Positions 1-8,172 of a stretch of DNA of 44,287 nt are shown here, one piece after another. Below the pieces are notes generated by a model. The model did no database searches, was not told the origin of the DNA, and saw only the letters and a list, made by a program, of their open reading frames with translations. The position numbers and the translations under genes were made by a program. Position 1 is the stretch's first letter. Every line of letters begins with the position of its first letter. The stretch is from NCBI GenBank assembly GCA_017524385.1, contig JAFWSS010000246.1:1-44287 (forward strand). Reading direction: 5' to 3'. The DNA is from Prevotella sp. (GTDB taxonomy: Bacteria; Bacteroidota; Bacteroidia; Bacteroidales; Bacteroidaceae).

Positions 1-10
1 ACTCTGTTGT

Positions 11-203
11 TTGCTTGAACTCTGCCAAGTCGCGACAAAAATCAGCGAAGTTAATTTTTGAAGCAGTGAGAGCAGAGTCAAGCTTGCTTGAACTCTGCCG
101 AGTCGCGACAAAAATCAGCGAAGTTAATTTTTGAAGCAGTGAGAGCAGAGTCAAGCTTGCTTGAACTCTGCCGAGTCGCGACAAAAATCAGCGAAGCTAA
201 TAA
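11..203. repeat. 73-bp tandem repeats, 2.6 copies, each able to fold as a hairpin
   Basis: The decamer TTGCTTGAAC starts at 11, 84 and 157, giving an exact 73-bp period. The third copy stops after about 46 bases. The copies are almost identical; the first has CCAAGT where the others have CCGAGT. Within each full copy the first 15 bases (GCTTGAACTCTGC) pair with the last 12 (GCAGAGTCAAGC) apart from one bulged A, so each copy could form a long stem. No gene is visible in it. The array lies just beyond the mutS terminator and may continue to the left of the window. Confidence 0.9.
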
Positions 204-205
204 TG

Positions 206-241
206 AATAATGGATCCACTGTTTCAAGTGGATCCATTATT
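206..241. terminator. mutS transcription terminator
   Basis: A perfect 15-bp inverted repeat, AATAATGGATCCACT and its complement, encloses a 6-base loop (221-226). It starts about 10 bases past the mutS stop codon. The A/T-rich outer stem gives a U-rich 3' side when read on the minus strand, as expected of an intrinsic terminator. Confidence 0.85.
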
Positions 242-250
242 TATGCTTTT

Positions 251-2881
251 CTACGATGACTTACCACTCACTATCTTCTTTATTTCAAAGAGTTTGTTGA
301 GTGCTTCCATAGGTGTGAGATGATTGATGTCAATACCCAATATCTCGTCACGCACCTGGCAAAGCACCGGGTCGTCAAGTTGGAAGAAATTGAGTTGCAT
401 CCCCTCCCTTGACCTGTTGATCGACTGTGCAGAAGGCTTTCCCACGGTGCCTACATTGCTGTTGTCTGATTCCAATTGCTTCAAGATGACATTAGCCCTC
501 CTAACTATGCTCTTCGGCATACCGGCAATCTCAGCAACGTGGATGCCGAAAGAATGTTCGGAACCTCCTTTTGCCAACTTGCGCAGGAAAATCACCTTGT
601 TGTCTATCTCCTTCACACTCACATTGTAATTCTTGATGCGAGGGAAATTCTTCTCCATCTCATTGAGTTCGTGATAGTGGGTGGCGAAAAGCGTCCGCGC
701 CTTCGCCCTGGCATGCTCGTGCAGGTATTCCACGATGGCCCAGGCGATGGAAATGCCGTCATAGGTCGATGTGCCGCGGCCTAGTTCGTCAAACAGCACC
801 AACGACTTGGGAGAGACATTGTTGAGAATGTTGGCTGCTTCGGTCATTTCCACCATGAAAGTCGATTCACCAACAGAAATGTTGTCCGACGCTCCTACAC
901 GAGTGAATATTTTGTCCACCAAGCCTATTTTCGCGCTCTCTGCTGGCACGAAACACCCTATCTGGGCCAATAGCACTATCAAGGCAGTTTGACGCAACAG
1001 CGCCGATTTACCAGCCATGTTCGGACCTGTGATGATGATGATCTGCTGACGCTCGTTATCAAGATAGATGTCATTGGGTACATATTTCTCTCCCAAAGGC
1101 AACTGTGTCTCAATCACAGGATGCCTGCCTTGCTTGATGTCGATAACTTCTGTATTGTCGATGACGGGTCGGATGTAACGTCGCTCTTCAGCAACATTGG
1201 CAAACGACAAGAGACAGTCGATGCGAGCCAGAAGATTGGCATCGATCTGGATGGCGGGAATGTATTCCTGAATAGCCATCACCAATTCGTTGAACAATTT
1301 TGTCTCCAACGACAATATTTTGTCCTCAGCACCAAGGATTTTCTCCTCATACTCCTTCAACTCCTGAGTGATATACCGCTCAGCCTGAGCCAAGGTCTGC
1401 TTTCTCACCCATTCAGCAGGCACCATGTCCTTATAGGTGTTGCGCACCTCAAGATAGTAACCGAAGACATTGTTGTAACCTATCTTCAACGAGGATATGC
1501 CGGTGGCGGCTGACTCACGCTCCTGAATCTTCAACAAGTATTCCTTGCCATGGTAGGCGATGTTGCGCAACTCGTCGAGTTGTTCGTTCACACCATTGTT
1601 GATGACGTTACCCTTGTTCACCTGCAATGGAGCATCTGCTTGTATTTCCCGGGCGATGCGGTCACGAATGGAATGGCACAAGTTGAGTTGTTCGCCTATC
1701 CTTTTCAAAACAGGGTTGTCGGCGTTCATACACGCACCTTTCACCACTTCTATGGCTTGCAGAGCAACCTTCAGTTGGATTACTTCCCGCGGAGAGACAC
1801 GACCCACAGCAACCTTGGAGATGATGCGTTCCAAGTCGCCTATGAGATGCAGTTGATCGTCAACGCATTGGCGGAATGTCGGCTCCCTATAGAAATAGTC
1901 CACAATGTCGAGTCGCTCGTTGATGGGCTTCTCATCCTTCAAGGGGAACACCAACCAGCGACGAAGCATCCTGCCGCCCATAGCGGTGATGGTGCGGTCG
2001 ATGACATTGAGCAGTGACATACCGTCGTCCTGCATCGTGTTCAACAGTTCCAACGAACGGATGGTGAATTTGTCAAGCCTTACAAATTTATCCTCTTCGA
2101 TGCGAGAGATGGAGGTGATGTGGCTGATTTGAGTGTGTTGCGTGAGTTCGAGGTATTGAAGGATGGCACCTGCCGCCACAACACCGTTGTTCAAATGGTC
2201 GACACCGAACCCCTTAAGGCTCTTTGTCTGAAAATGCTTGAGAAGCTTGGGCCTTGCTGTTGACTCTGTGAACACCCAGTCATCCAACTCAAAAACACAG
2301 TATTTCGAACCAAAATAACGCTCAAAAACGCCTTTGTGGGCACGGTCGTAAAGCACCTCCTTGGGTTGGAAGTTGCCCATCAGTTTCTCCACGTAGTCGT
2401 AAGTGCCTTCTCCTACAAGGAATTCACCTGTGGAGATGTCGAGAAAAGACACTCCGCAACCCGTCTTTCCGAAATGGATGGCAGAGAGAAAATTGTTTTC
2501 CTTGTAATTGAGTACATTGTCGCCCATCGCAACGCCAGGGGTCACCAGTTCAGTGATGCCCCTCTTCACCAATGTCTTGGTGAGTTTGGGGTCTTCCAAC
2601 TGGTCGCAGATGGCTACACGCCGACCTGCCCTGATGAGTTTAGGCAGATAGGTGTCCAAGGCGTGATGGGGAAATCCAGCCATCTCGGTGGCGGCTGTCT
2701 GGCCACCATTGTTTCGCTTGGTGAGCGTGATGCCAAGGATTTTGGATGCTGCAACGGCATCCTCGCAATAGGTCTCATAGAAATCACCACATCTGAACAG
2801 CATCAGCGCATCAGGGTGTTTCGCCTTCAGCGTGAAAAACTGCTGCATCATCGGGGTCAGTCCTTTTTCTTTCTTTGCCAT
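251..2881 (-). CDS. mutS: DNA mismatch repair protein MutS
   Basis: MutS recognises mispaired and unpaired bases and uses ATP to start methyl-independent mismatch repair with MutL. The 876-residue product is full length. Visible landmarks are the N-terminal mismatch-reading motif GDFYE (about residues 32-36), the connector, lever and clamp domains, the C-terminal Walker A GPNMAGKS, and a Walker B/signature region with [14 protein letters not shown] and ATHYHEL. The frame stays open upstream to an ATG at 2935, but the start at 2881 ([10 protein letters not shown]) matches the family, and a TAccTTTG promoter element lies at 2900-2907, inside the longer version. It is transcribed away from the candidate replication origin and is followed by a strong hairpin terminator. 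Confidence 0.97.
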   Translation of the reverse strand: MAKKEKGLTPMMQQFFTLKAKHPDALMLFRCGDFYETYCEDAVAASKILGITLTKRNNGGQTAATEMAGFPHHALDTYLPKLIRAGRRVAICDQLEDPKLTKTLVKRGITELVTPGVAMGDNVLNYKENNFLSAIHFGKTGCGVSFLDISTGEFLVGEGTYDYVEKLMGNFQPKEVLYDRAHKGVFERYFGSKYCVFELDDWVFTESTARPKLLKHFQTKSLKGFGVDHLNNGVVAAGAILQYLELTQHTQISHITSISRIEEDKFVRLDKFTIRSLELLNTMQDDGMSLLNVIDRTITAMGGRMLRRWLVFPLKDEKPINERLDIVDYFYREPTFRQCVDDQLHLIGDLERIISKVAVGRVSPREVIQLKVALQAIEVVKGACMNADNPVLKRIGEQLNLCHSIRDRIAREIQADAPLQVNKGNVINNGVNEQLDELRNIAYHGKEYLLKIQERESAATGISSLKIGYNNVFGYYLEVRNTYKDMVPAEWVRKQTLAQAERYITQELKEYEEKILGAEDKILSLETKLFNELVMAIQEYIPAIQIDANLLARIDCLLSFANVAEERRYIRPVIDNTEVIDIKQGRHPVIETQLPLGEKYVPNDIYLDNERQQIIIITGPNMAGKSALLRQTALIVLLAQIGCFVPAESAKIGLVDKIFTRVGASDNISVGESTFMVEMTEAANILNNVSPKSLVLFDELGRGTSTYDGISIAWAIVEYLHEHARAKARTLFATHYHELNEMEKNFPRIKNYNVSVKEIDNKVIFLRKLAKGGSEHSFGIHVAEIAGMPKSIVRRANVILKQLESDNSNVGTVGKPSAQSINRSREGMQLNFFQLDDPVLCQVRDEILGIDINHLTPMEALNKLFEIKKIVSGKSS

Positions 2882-2899
2882 AGAGTGATTTGTGTTTTG

Positions 2900-2907
2900 C
2901 AAAGGTA
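2900..2907 (-). promoter_or_regulatory. -7 promoter element of mutS
   Basis: On the minus strand this reads TACCTTTG, matching the Bacteroidetes TAnnTTTG element, 19 bases before the mutS ATG at 2881. No TTTG was found at the expected -33 position, so only half the promoter is supported. Confidence 0.55.
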
Positions 2908-2940
2908 ATGAAAAAATCCGTTTTCCCCATCTCATTCATC

Positions 2941-3300
2941 ATTATTTCTTTTTTTATTCTTTTAAAAGAAAAAAAGAAGATGATGATGATATGGTGGGGA
3001 AAAGTGGATAAAATGGTTGAAATACACTTATTAGGTTTAATCAACGGTTATCAACCAACACTTGTTGATAATAATCTATTGAATATAAACTTTTTACATA
3101 CTTATCCACAGTTTTTTCAACAGGTGGATAAGTCCCTGTGGATGATGTTTTATGATTTCAAGTGTGGATAAAGTTTTCATAAACGAGTATTTTGTTACAC
3201 TTTTATCCACATTTTTCAGGCTCTTTGAAGGGAATATGGATAAGTTGGAAGTTATTATGAAGTTATTGGTGAGTTATCCACACTCTATTGTGGATAACTT
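2941..3300. other. oriC: Candidate chromosomal origin of replication (oriC): DnaA-box cluster with AT-rich tract
   Basis: Five perfect DnaA boxes (TTATCCACA) occur at 3102-3110 (+), 3163-3171 (-), 3203-3211 (+), 3274-3282 (+) and 3289-3297 (-). One-mismatch boxes lie at 3003-3011, 3063-3071, 3123-3131 and 3137-3145, all on the minus strand. A very AT-rich tract at about 2941-2981 could be the unwinding element. No gene fits the 458-bp gap. By hand count the plus strand has more C than G in mutS (1261-1500: G 40, C 68) but more G than C to the right (9181-9360 in leuS: G 67, C 42; 4681-4740 in porZ: G 21, C 9). Both sides are minus-strand genes, so gene direction does not explain the switch. 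That this is the real oriC is inference. Confidence 0.65.
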
Positions 3301-3339
3301 TACTTAAATTTCACAAGTTTCGGCATCAAGTATATCCCT

Positions 3340-4329
3340 TTAACTCCCCTTTAACTCCCCTTCTTTGATTTTGGTTATTCCGTATGTGATGACTGTTGCT
3401 GTGAGGAAAACGAGGATGAAAGTGATGATGACCTGCCAATAATGCCCTGAGTAGGAGAATCCCATTTTTTTGAGTGCGAGGCAGACTGCCATAGGTGTTG
3501 CTCCACAAATGAAATAATATGTCAAGGAGTGTCTTCCTGTAAATTGCAAGAGGGCATTGTCGGGCAGATGACGGCATACACCCACAATCAACACGGCTCC
3601 GGCCATTCCATCCACCAAGAGCACTGCAAATGAACCTACGTTGATGGGTTCCATTGTCAGTGTCATGTCTGCGGATGTCACCATCCATTTGATTCCCACG
3701 ATGACCAAGGCAAGAATGATGAGTATTCTTGGTTGTTGAAAGTGGGATAGCAGTTTTTTTTTTCTGCACATCATACCTGCGAAAAGGAAAAACAGCATCA
3801 TCAAGGCATTCTGCCAACACCAGATGTTGATGTCGTGCAGGAAGTCGGTGGAAACAAAATGGTAGATGGCGGCAATGAGAAGATAGGGTAGGGAGCAGCA
3901 GCCGAAAATCCAAAAGGTGATGTTTTTGCGTTTCGAGGAGCAATGGATGATGATGGCGAAAAGCATCTCTGCCAACATCAGTGCGGCGAGAAACCAGGAT
4001 GCGTGTCCTGTGATGACAGACATCAAAGTTTCCACCAACGTGGTATCGTCTCTCACCATGGCTTTTGGGAAGGCGATGGCTGTGGTGAAAATGAAATAGG
4101 GTAGGGTGATGCCTTTCACGATGGAGACAATCTTGTGTCGGAGGTCAAAGGTGTCGTAAGATGTTTTTATGAACAAATATCCGGAGATGAATACGAATGC
4201 GAGTAGTGAGTTGTCTACATGATAGGCGTAAGGGATGATTTCCTCTCCTGTGTAATATATTTCTGTGTGGAGGAGTAAGATGGACACCATGCAGAGTCCC
4301 CTGGCAATGTCGATTTTGGTGTCGCGCAT
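3340..4329 (-). CDS. Acyltransferase family 3 integral membrane protein
   Basis: The 329-residue protein has about ten hydrophobic membrane segments and begins MRDTKIDIARGLCMVSILLLH. The D-I-x-[RK]-G-x-x-x start followed by a membrane-embedded His is typical of acyltransferase-3 (OafA/NodX-like) proteins, which move acyl groups onto sugars of lipopolysaccharide or other surface glycans. The substrate cannot be read from sequence. It starts 2 bases after the porZ stop and is the last gene of the leuS-yitT-rdgB-porZ operon. Its stop codon lies inside an 11-bp tandem duplication (TTTAACTCCCC twice, about 3340-3361), so the extreme C-terminus may vary between strains. The family call is firm; the function is not. 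Confidence 0.85.
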   Translation of the reverse strand: MRDTKIDIARGLCMVSILLLHTEIYYTGEEIIPYAYHVDNSLLAFVFISGYLFIKTSYDTFDLRHKIVSIVKGITLPYFIFTTAIAFPKAMVRDDTTLVETLMSVITGHASWFLAALMLAEMLFAIIIHCSSKRKNITFWIFGCCSLPYLLIAAIYHFVSTDFLHDINIWCWQNALMMLFFLFAGMMCRKKKLLSHFQQPRILIILALVIVGIKWMVTSADMTLTMEPINVGSFAVLLVDGMAGAVLIVGVCRHLPDNALLQFTGRHSLTYYFICGATPMAVCLALKKMGFSYSGHYWQVIITFILVFLTATVITYGITKIKEGELKGS

Positions 4330-4331
4330 GG

Positions 4332-6614
4332 TTATCTGACGATGGCTATCTTGCAGACTGTTCCTTTCTTCCCATCGCTGGTGGCTGTTTGGACCATGTA
4401 GACACCCGAGGCCACCCTTTTTCCGCTGTCGTCACAACCATCCCAGGTGAAAGTGCCGCCATTGCTGGTGCCTTCGGCCACCAGGGCGCCGTTTGCAGTG
4501 ACTATCTTCACATCGGCGTTCATCGTCAGTCCTGTCACGGTGATGAGTCCTGTATAGTCTGGTTTGACGGGGTTGGGATAGGCATACACCGTGTTCTTGT
4601 TCATCGTCTCACTGGTGGCGGTGGCGTCGCTCATATAGGAGCACAAACCATTGTCGGTACCGAAGAAAACCTCGCCTGTCTCATCGTTGATGGTGATGGC
4701 TTCGATGTTGTCGGAGAGCAACTGGCTGTTTGATGACAGGAAATGCTGCAGTTGGGTCATGTTGTCGGCACTGATGAGATAGACACCGTTGCCATTGGTG
4801 CCAAACCATTTCCTATTGCCTCCATCAACGGCGATGCAGTTGATGTCGGCACCTCCCAGAAGGTAGTCGGCGAAATTGGTGCCGTCATTGCGTGGCACCT
4901 TGATTTGTTGCAAGACGCTGTTGGAACCGTTGTCTATGTCGTTGGCTGGGAGCATCACCGGTCCTACGCTGGTGCCTATCCAGATGTTGCCGTCCTTGTC
5001 TTCCGCCACGCACCTCACGCCGGTGGGTTCCAGTCGGGTGCCGTCTTCGTTCACAAAGGTGGTGTAATGGTTCATGGCGCTGTTGGAAGGGTCGAGACAA
5101 TAAAACGAGGGTGTGTCCCAATGGTTGTTGACAAACCACAATAATCCTCTGCTGTCCAATATCATTCCTCTCATATTGCCTAGGCTGCGGGTGCCTTCCA
5201 TCAGGTTGTTCTTGTGGTGTTCTTCCCATGTGCCGTCTGTCTTGAGTTCCAGGATGGATTTCTCCAAGGCTTGGCTGTTGAGGCACCAAAGGTTGCCTTG
5301 CTTGTCAAACTTGATGCCCAGTGCGAGGACATAGTTCTTGCTTTCGCTGTCCAAGGCATATCCCAAAGGACTGTTGTCGGGATTGTAGTGCTTGACGAAT
5401 TTTCCATCCATATATTCGTAGAGTCCTGTCCTTCCACCCACGAAGATATGCTTGGGGTCTTTAGGGTCGATGTCGAGGCATGTCATATCCTCAAAACGGT
5501 TGCCTACGATGTCTTTCAAGTCGTCTTCATAGATGGTCCATTGGTCGTTGCTGTAGGTTTGTGTGACGGCCTTTCTGAATAGTTCGGCGGCAGAGTCGAA
5601 ACCTCCTCCGCAAGTGAAGAGGGTGTGGTTGACATATTTCAACACGCCGAAATAGTTGTATTTGGGTCCATCGGGGTTGATGTCGGTGGTTTGAAAGGAG
5701 ATTTCGTTGTTGTCATCCAAAATGAAGGAACAGAGTTTTCCATCGTCTTGATTGCTCCAGAAGCAATGGTTCTTGTTGTCGTAGGCCACTGACTTGAAGG
5801 TGACATCCTCTTGTTGCAGGAAGGTGATGTCGTTGATGGAGTTGAGCACCATTATGCCATGGTCTTGTACGAAAAGCAGTTTCTCTCCAGAGATATTGCA
5901 TGAGTTGAAGGCATATTGCTGGATGAGTTTCCATTCGTCTCCGTCTTTGCAATAGATGTTTCCGTTGTTGGCGGCAAGCAGTTTGCCTCCGAAATCGAAA
6001 AGATGGTCCACCTGGAGGGTGCTTTCACTCGTCCAATTGTTTTTATCCAGCAGGTTGTCGTTAGTGTTGCCTTTGATGATGCCTTCTTCACAAATCGCAT
6101 AGATGTGGTTGCCGAAGATGGTGGCTTCCTTCACCTTGCGTCCCAGGTTGTAGGTGGCGGTGATCTCGGCTTCGGCGACATTGATTTTCAGAATGCCGAA
6201 ATTGGTGGCCACGAAGGCGAAGGTGCCGCTTGTCTTGATGCTGTTGATGGTTTTGTCCACCGTCATCGACTTGTTGTAGTAGTCGGAGATGTTCACCACG
6301 TTGCCTTTGCTGTCGAGCAAGTCGATGTTGTGGTTCTCATAGAGGATGACGAGTCGTTTTGCTGCCTTGCAGTATGCAATGTGTGAGATGTTGCAGTCGC
6401 TGAGCGTGTTCATCTTGTCATAGGTTTCCACGCTGTGGTCGTTGCTGTTGTAGGAGAAGAGGCCTTTTGAACTGAGCACATACACCATCTTGTCGACAGG
6501 CACTATTTCCGTGATGTCGCCATAGGCCAGGTAACTGGTCCATGAGCCGATGGGTCCGCCTTTTGCAAAGGTGAGCATGGCGATGAACAGTAGTGTTGTG
6601 ATCAGTCTCTTCAT
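4332..6614 (-). CDS. porZ: Type IX secretion system attachment-complex protein PorZ
   Basis: The 760-residue protein has an N-terminal signal peptide (first ~18 residues, ending AKGG), a long region of beta-propeller repeats of the two-component-regulator type (for example GNLWCLNS, GNIWIGTS, RKWFGTNGNGVY), and a C-terminal secretion-sorting domain of about 80 residues starting AYPNPVKPDYTG. Length and order fit PorZ of Porphyromonas gingivalis. There PorZ works at the cell surface with PorU, PorV and PorQ, where cargo loses its sorting domain and is joined to anionic LPS. Proteins carrying only propeller repeats are the main alternative. It follows rdgB by 6 bases and precedes an acyltransferase gene. 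Its presence implies that the organism has a type IX system. Confidence 0.85.
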   Translation of the reverse strand: MKRLITTLLFIAMLTFAKGGPIGSWTSYLAYGDITEIVPVDKMVYVLSSKGLFSYNSNDHSVETYDKMNTLSDCNISHIAYCKAAKRLVILYENHNIDLLDSKGNVVNISDYYNKSMTVDKTINSIKTSGTFAFVATNFGILKINVAEAEITATYNLGRKVKEATIFGNHIYAICEEGIIKGNTNDNLLDKNNWTSESTLQVDHLFDFGGKLLAANNGNIYCKDGDEWKLIQQYAFNSCNISGEKLLFVQDHGIMVLNSINDITFLQQEDVTFKSVAYDNKNHCFWSNQDDGKLCSFILDDNNEISFQTTDINPDGPKYNYFGVLKYVNHTLFTCGGGFDSAAELFRKAVTQTYSNDQWTIYEDDLKDIVGNRFEDMTCLDIDPKDPKHIFVGGRTGLYEYMDGKFVKHYNPDNSPLGYALDSESKNYVLALGIKFDKQGNLWCLNSQALEKSILELKTDGTWEEHHKNNLMEGTRSLGNMRGMILDSRGLLWFVNNHWDTPSFYCLDPSNSAMNHYTTFVNEDGTRLEPTGVRCVAEDKDGNIWIGTSVGPVMLPANDIDNGSNSVLQQIKVPRNDGTNFADYLLGGADINCIAVDGGNRKWFGTNGNGVYLISADNMTQLQHFLSSNSQLLSDNIEAITINDETGEVFFGTDNGLCSYMSDATATSETMNKNTVYAYPNPVKPDYTGLITVTGLTMNADVKIVTANGALVAEGTSNGGTFTWDGCDDSGKRVASGVYMVQTATSDGKKGTVCKIAIVR

Positions 6615-6620
6615 ATGGGT

Positions 6621-7214
6621 CTATTCCTTGAGGTATTGCGCGAGTTTCTCCACTGCCTTGGCCCGGTGTGAGATGCGGTTCTTGATGTCCATGCCAAGTT
6701 GTGCGAAGGTGGTGTCGTAGCCTTCAGGTTGGAAGATGGGGTCGTAGCCGAATCCCTCGCTGCCGTGCCGCTCACGGGTGATTTGTCCTTCTACTATGCC
6801 TTCGAAGGTTCTCACGTCTTTCGCTTCGTGGGTGCACTCGTCTATGATGATTAACGCGATGACGGTGCGGAATCTTGCATTGCGATTGTTATTTTCTCCT
6901 AATTTGTGCAACAATTTTCGCATATTGGCTTCGCTGTCGTGTTCTTCGCCTGCATATCTGGCGGAAAACACGCCTGGTTCTCCATTCAGGGCGTCCACTT
7001 CCAGTCCGGTGTCATCTGCGAAACAACTGATATGATAGTGTTCATAGATGTATAATGCCTTCAGTAAGGCGTTTCCTTCCAGGGTGTCGGAGGTTTCCGG
7101 TATGTCGATGTGGCAGTCGATGTCGTTGAGCGACAGCACTTCAAACTGGTCTCCCAGGATGTCCTTGATTTCACTGAGTTTATGTGGGTTGTTGGTTGCG
7201 AATACTATTTTCAT
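6621..7214 (-). CDS. rdgB: Non-canonical purine NTP pyrophosphatase (RdgB/HAM1 family)
   Basis: This 197-residue enzyme hydrolyses dITP, XTP and ITP to the monophosphate and pyrophosphate, keeping deaminated purines out of nucleic acid. The start [17 protein letters not shown] carries the family's substrate-loop motif (T-N-N-x-x-K). [30 protein letters not shown] and SHRAKA follow in the usual order. The gene begins 35 bases inside the end of the upstream yitT-like gene, in another frame, which suggests coupled translation. porZ follows 6 bases downstream. The length is normal for the family and nothing is missing. Confidence 0.96.
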   Translation of the reverse strand: MKIVFATNNPHKLSEIKDILGDQFEVLSLNDIDCHIDIPETSDTLEGNALLKALYIYEHYHISCFADDTGLEVDALNGEPGVFSARYAGEEHDSEANMRKLLHKLGENNNRNARFRTVIALIIIDECTHEAKDVRTFEGIVEGQITRERHGSEGFGYDPIFQPEGYDTTFAQLGMDIKNRISHRAKAVEKLAQYLKE

Positions 7215-8163
7215 TGTCTTTCTTTTTTACTTTCACTTTCATTTCATCGAAACCTTCACCATAGACGCCGATGACGCTGCTCTGGCTTACAAAGGCGTTG
7301 GGGTCGATGGTCTTGATCAGTCGGAAGATGCTGACGCTCTCACGTTTCCTGGCAAGGATGCAAAGCACCTTCATGTCTTGTCCTGTATACCATCCATGGC
7401 CGTCGAGGATGGTGACGCCATGGTTCATCTCCGTGCCTATGGCGTTGGCGATTTCCTGGTATTTCTTGGAGAAAATGAAGAATTGCACAGACTCCCTTCT
7501 GGAGTTCATCACATAGTCGAGCATGACATTCTCCACCACAAGGGTGCAGAGGCCGAAGACTATTTTGTACAAAGCCTCTGTGACGGTGTAGTCGCGGGCG
7601 AAGATGAACATGGGAAAACTGGAGCCGATGATGACCAGGTCGACGAAGATGAGCACGGTGCCGAGCGACATGTTGTGGTATTTGTTGACGATGGCTGCCA
7701 CGATGTCTGTTCCTCCTGTACTGCCGTTGTGGAGGAAGACGATGGCCAGTGCCGTGCCCGTCATGCAGCATCCTATGATGAGCGACATGAAGTTCTCGTC
7801 GCCAAGGAGTTTTATCATCGTCCCGTCGTCGTTGGTCATCACCTCCTGGGCGACGCCGAGCGTGAGCGAGAGGGCGAAGATGGCATAGATGGTCTTCATC
7901 AAGAATTTCCATCCCAGGATTTTCAACGCCAGGGCCAACAGGATGAAGTTGATGATGAAATAGGTGTAGTTGATGGGTATGCCATGGCCGTCTCCGTTGG
8001 TGGCATAGAAGATGATGGCCGAGATACCCGTCACGCCTCCTGTCACTATTTCGTATGGAAGCAGGAAGCAGGTGTATCCCACCGTGTAGAGCAGGAGACC
8101 GAGGGTGATGAAGAAGTAGTCCTCGGCCTCTCTGAATAATTTGCTTTTTGTGTTGGTTGGCAT
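7180..8163 (-). CDS. YitT family membrane protein with C-terminal DUF2179 domain
   Basis: The 327-residue protein has five or six hydrophobic segments in the first ~210 residues, including the YitT signature around [15 protein letters not shown] and [22 protein letters not shown] soluble C-terminal domain (about residues 215-315, [20 protein letters not shown]) matches DUF2179. The family is widespread in Bacteroidetes and Firmicutes; its transport or signalling role is not settled. It starts 9 bases after leuS ends, and its last 35 bases overlap rdgB, so it belongs to the leuS operon. Confidence 0.9.
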   Translation of the reverse strand: MPTNTKSKLFREAEDYFFITLGLLLYTVGYTCFLLPYEIVTGGVTGISAIIFYATNGDGHGIPINYTYFIINFILLALALKILGWKFLMKTIYAIFALSLTLGVAQEVMTNDDGTMIKLLGDENFMSLIIGCCMTGTALAIVFLHNGSTGGTDIVAAIVNKYHNMSLGTVLIFVDLVIIGSSFPMFIFARDYTVTEALYKIVFGLCTLVVENVMLDYVMNSRRESVQFFIFSKKYQEIANAIGTEMNHGVTILDGHGWYTGQDMKVLCILARKRESVSIFRLIKTIDPNAFVSQSSVIGVYGEGFDEMKVKVKKKDNENSIRNQQPT

Positions 8164-8172
8164 ATGCCTTTT

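Noticed and set aside
11-203. CRISPR array
   Set aside because: The whole 73-bp unit repeats without unique spacers or typical direct-repeat ends.
2882-2935. Longer MutS start at 2935
   Set aside because: The extra 18 residues have no family match and the promoter element 2900-2907 falls inside them.
7048-8139. 363-codon plus-strand frame over the YitT gene
   Set aside because: It is an antisense shadow with no domain; YitT/DUF2179 and rdgB occupy the same DNA in the minus frames.
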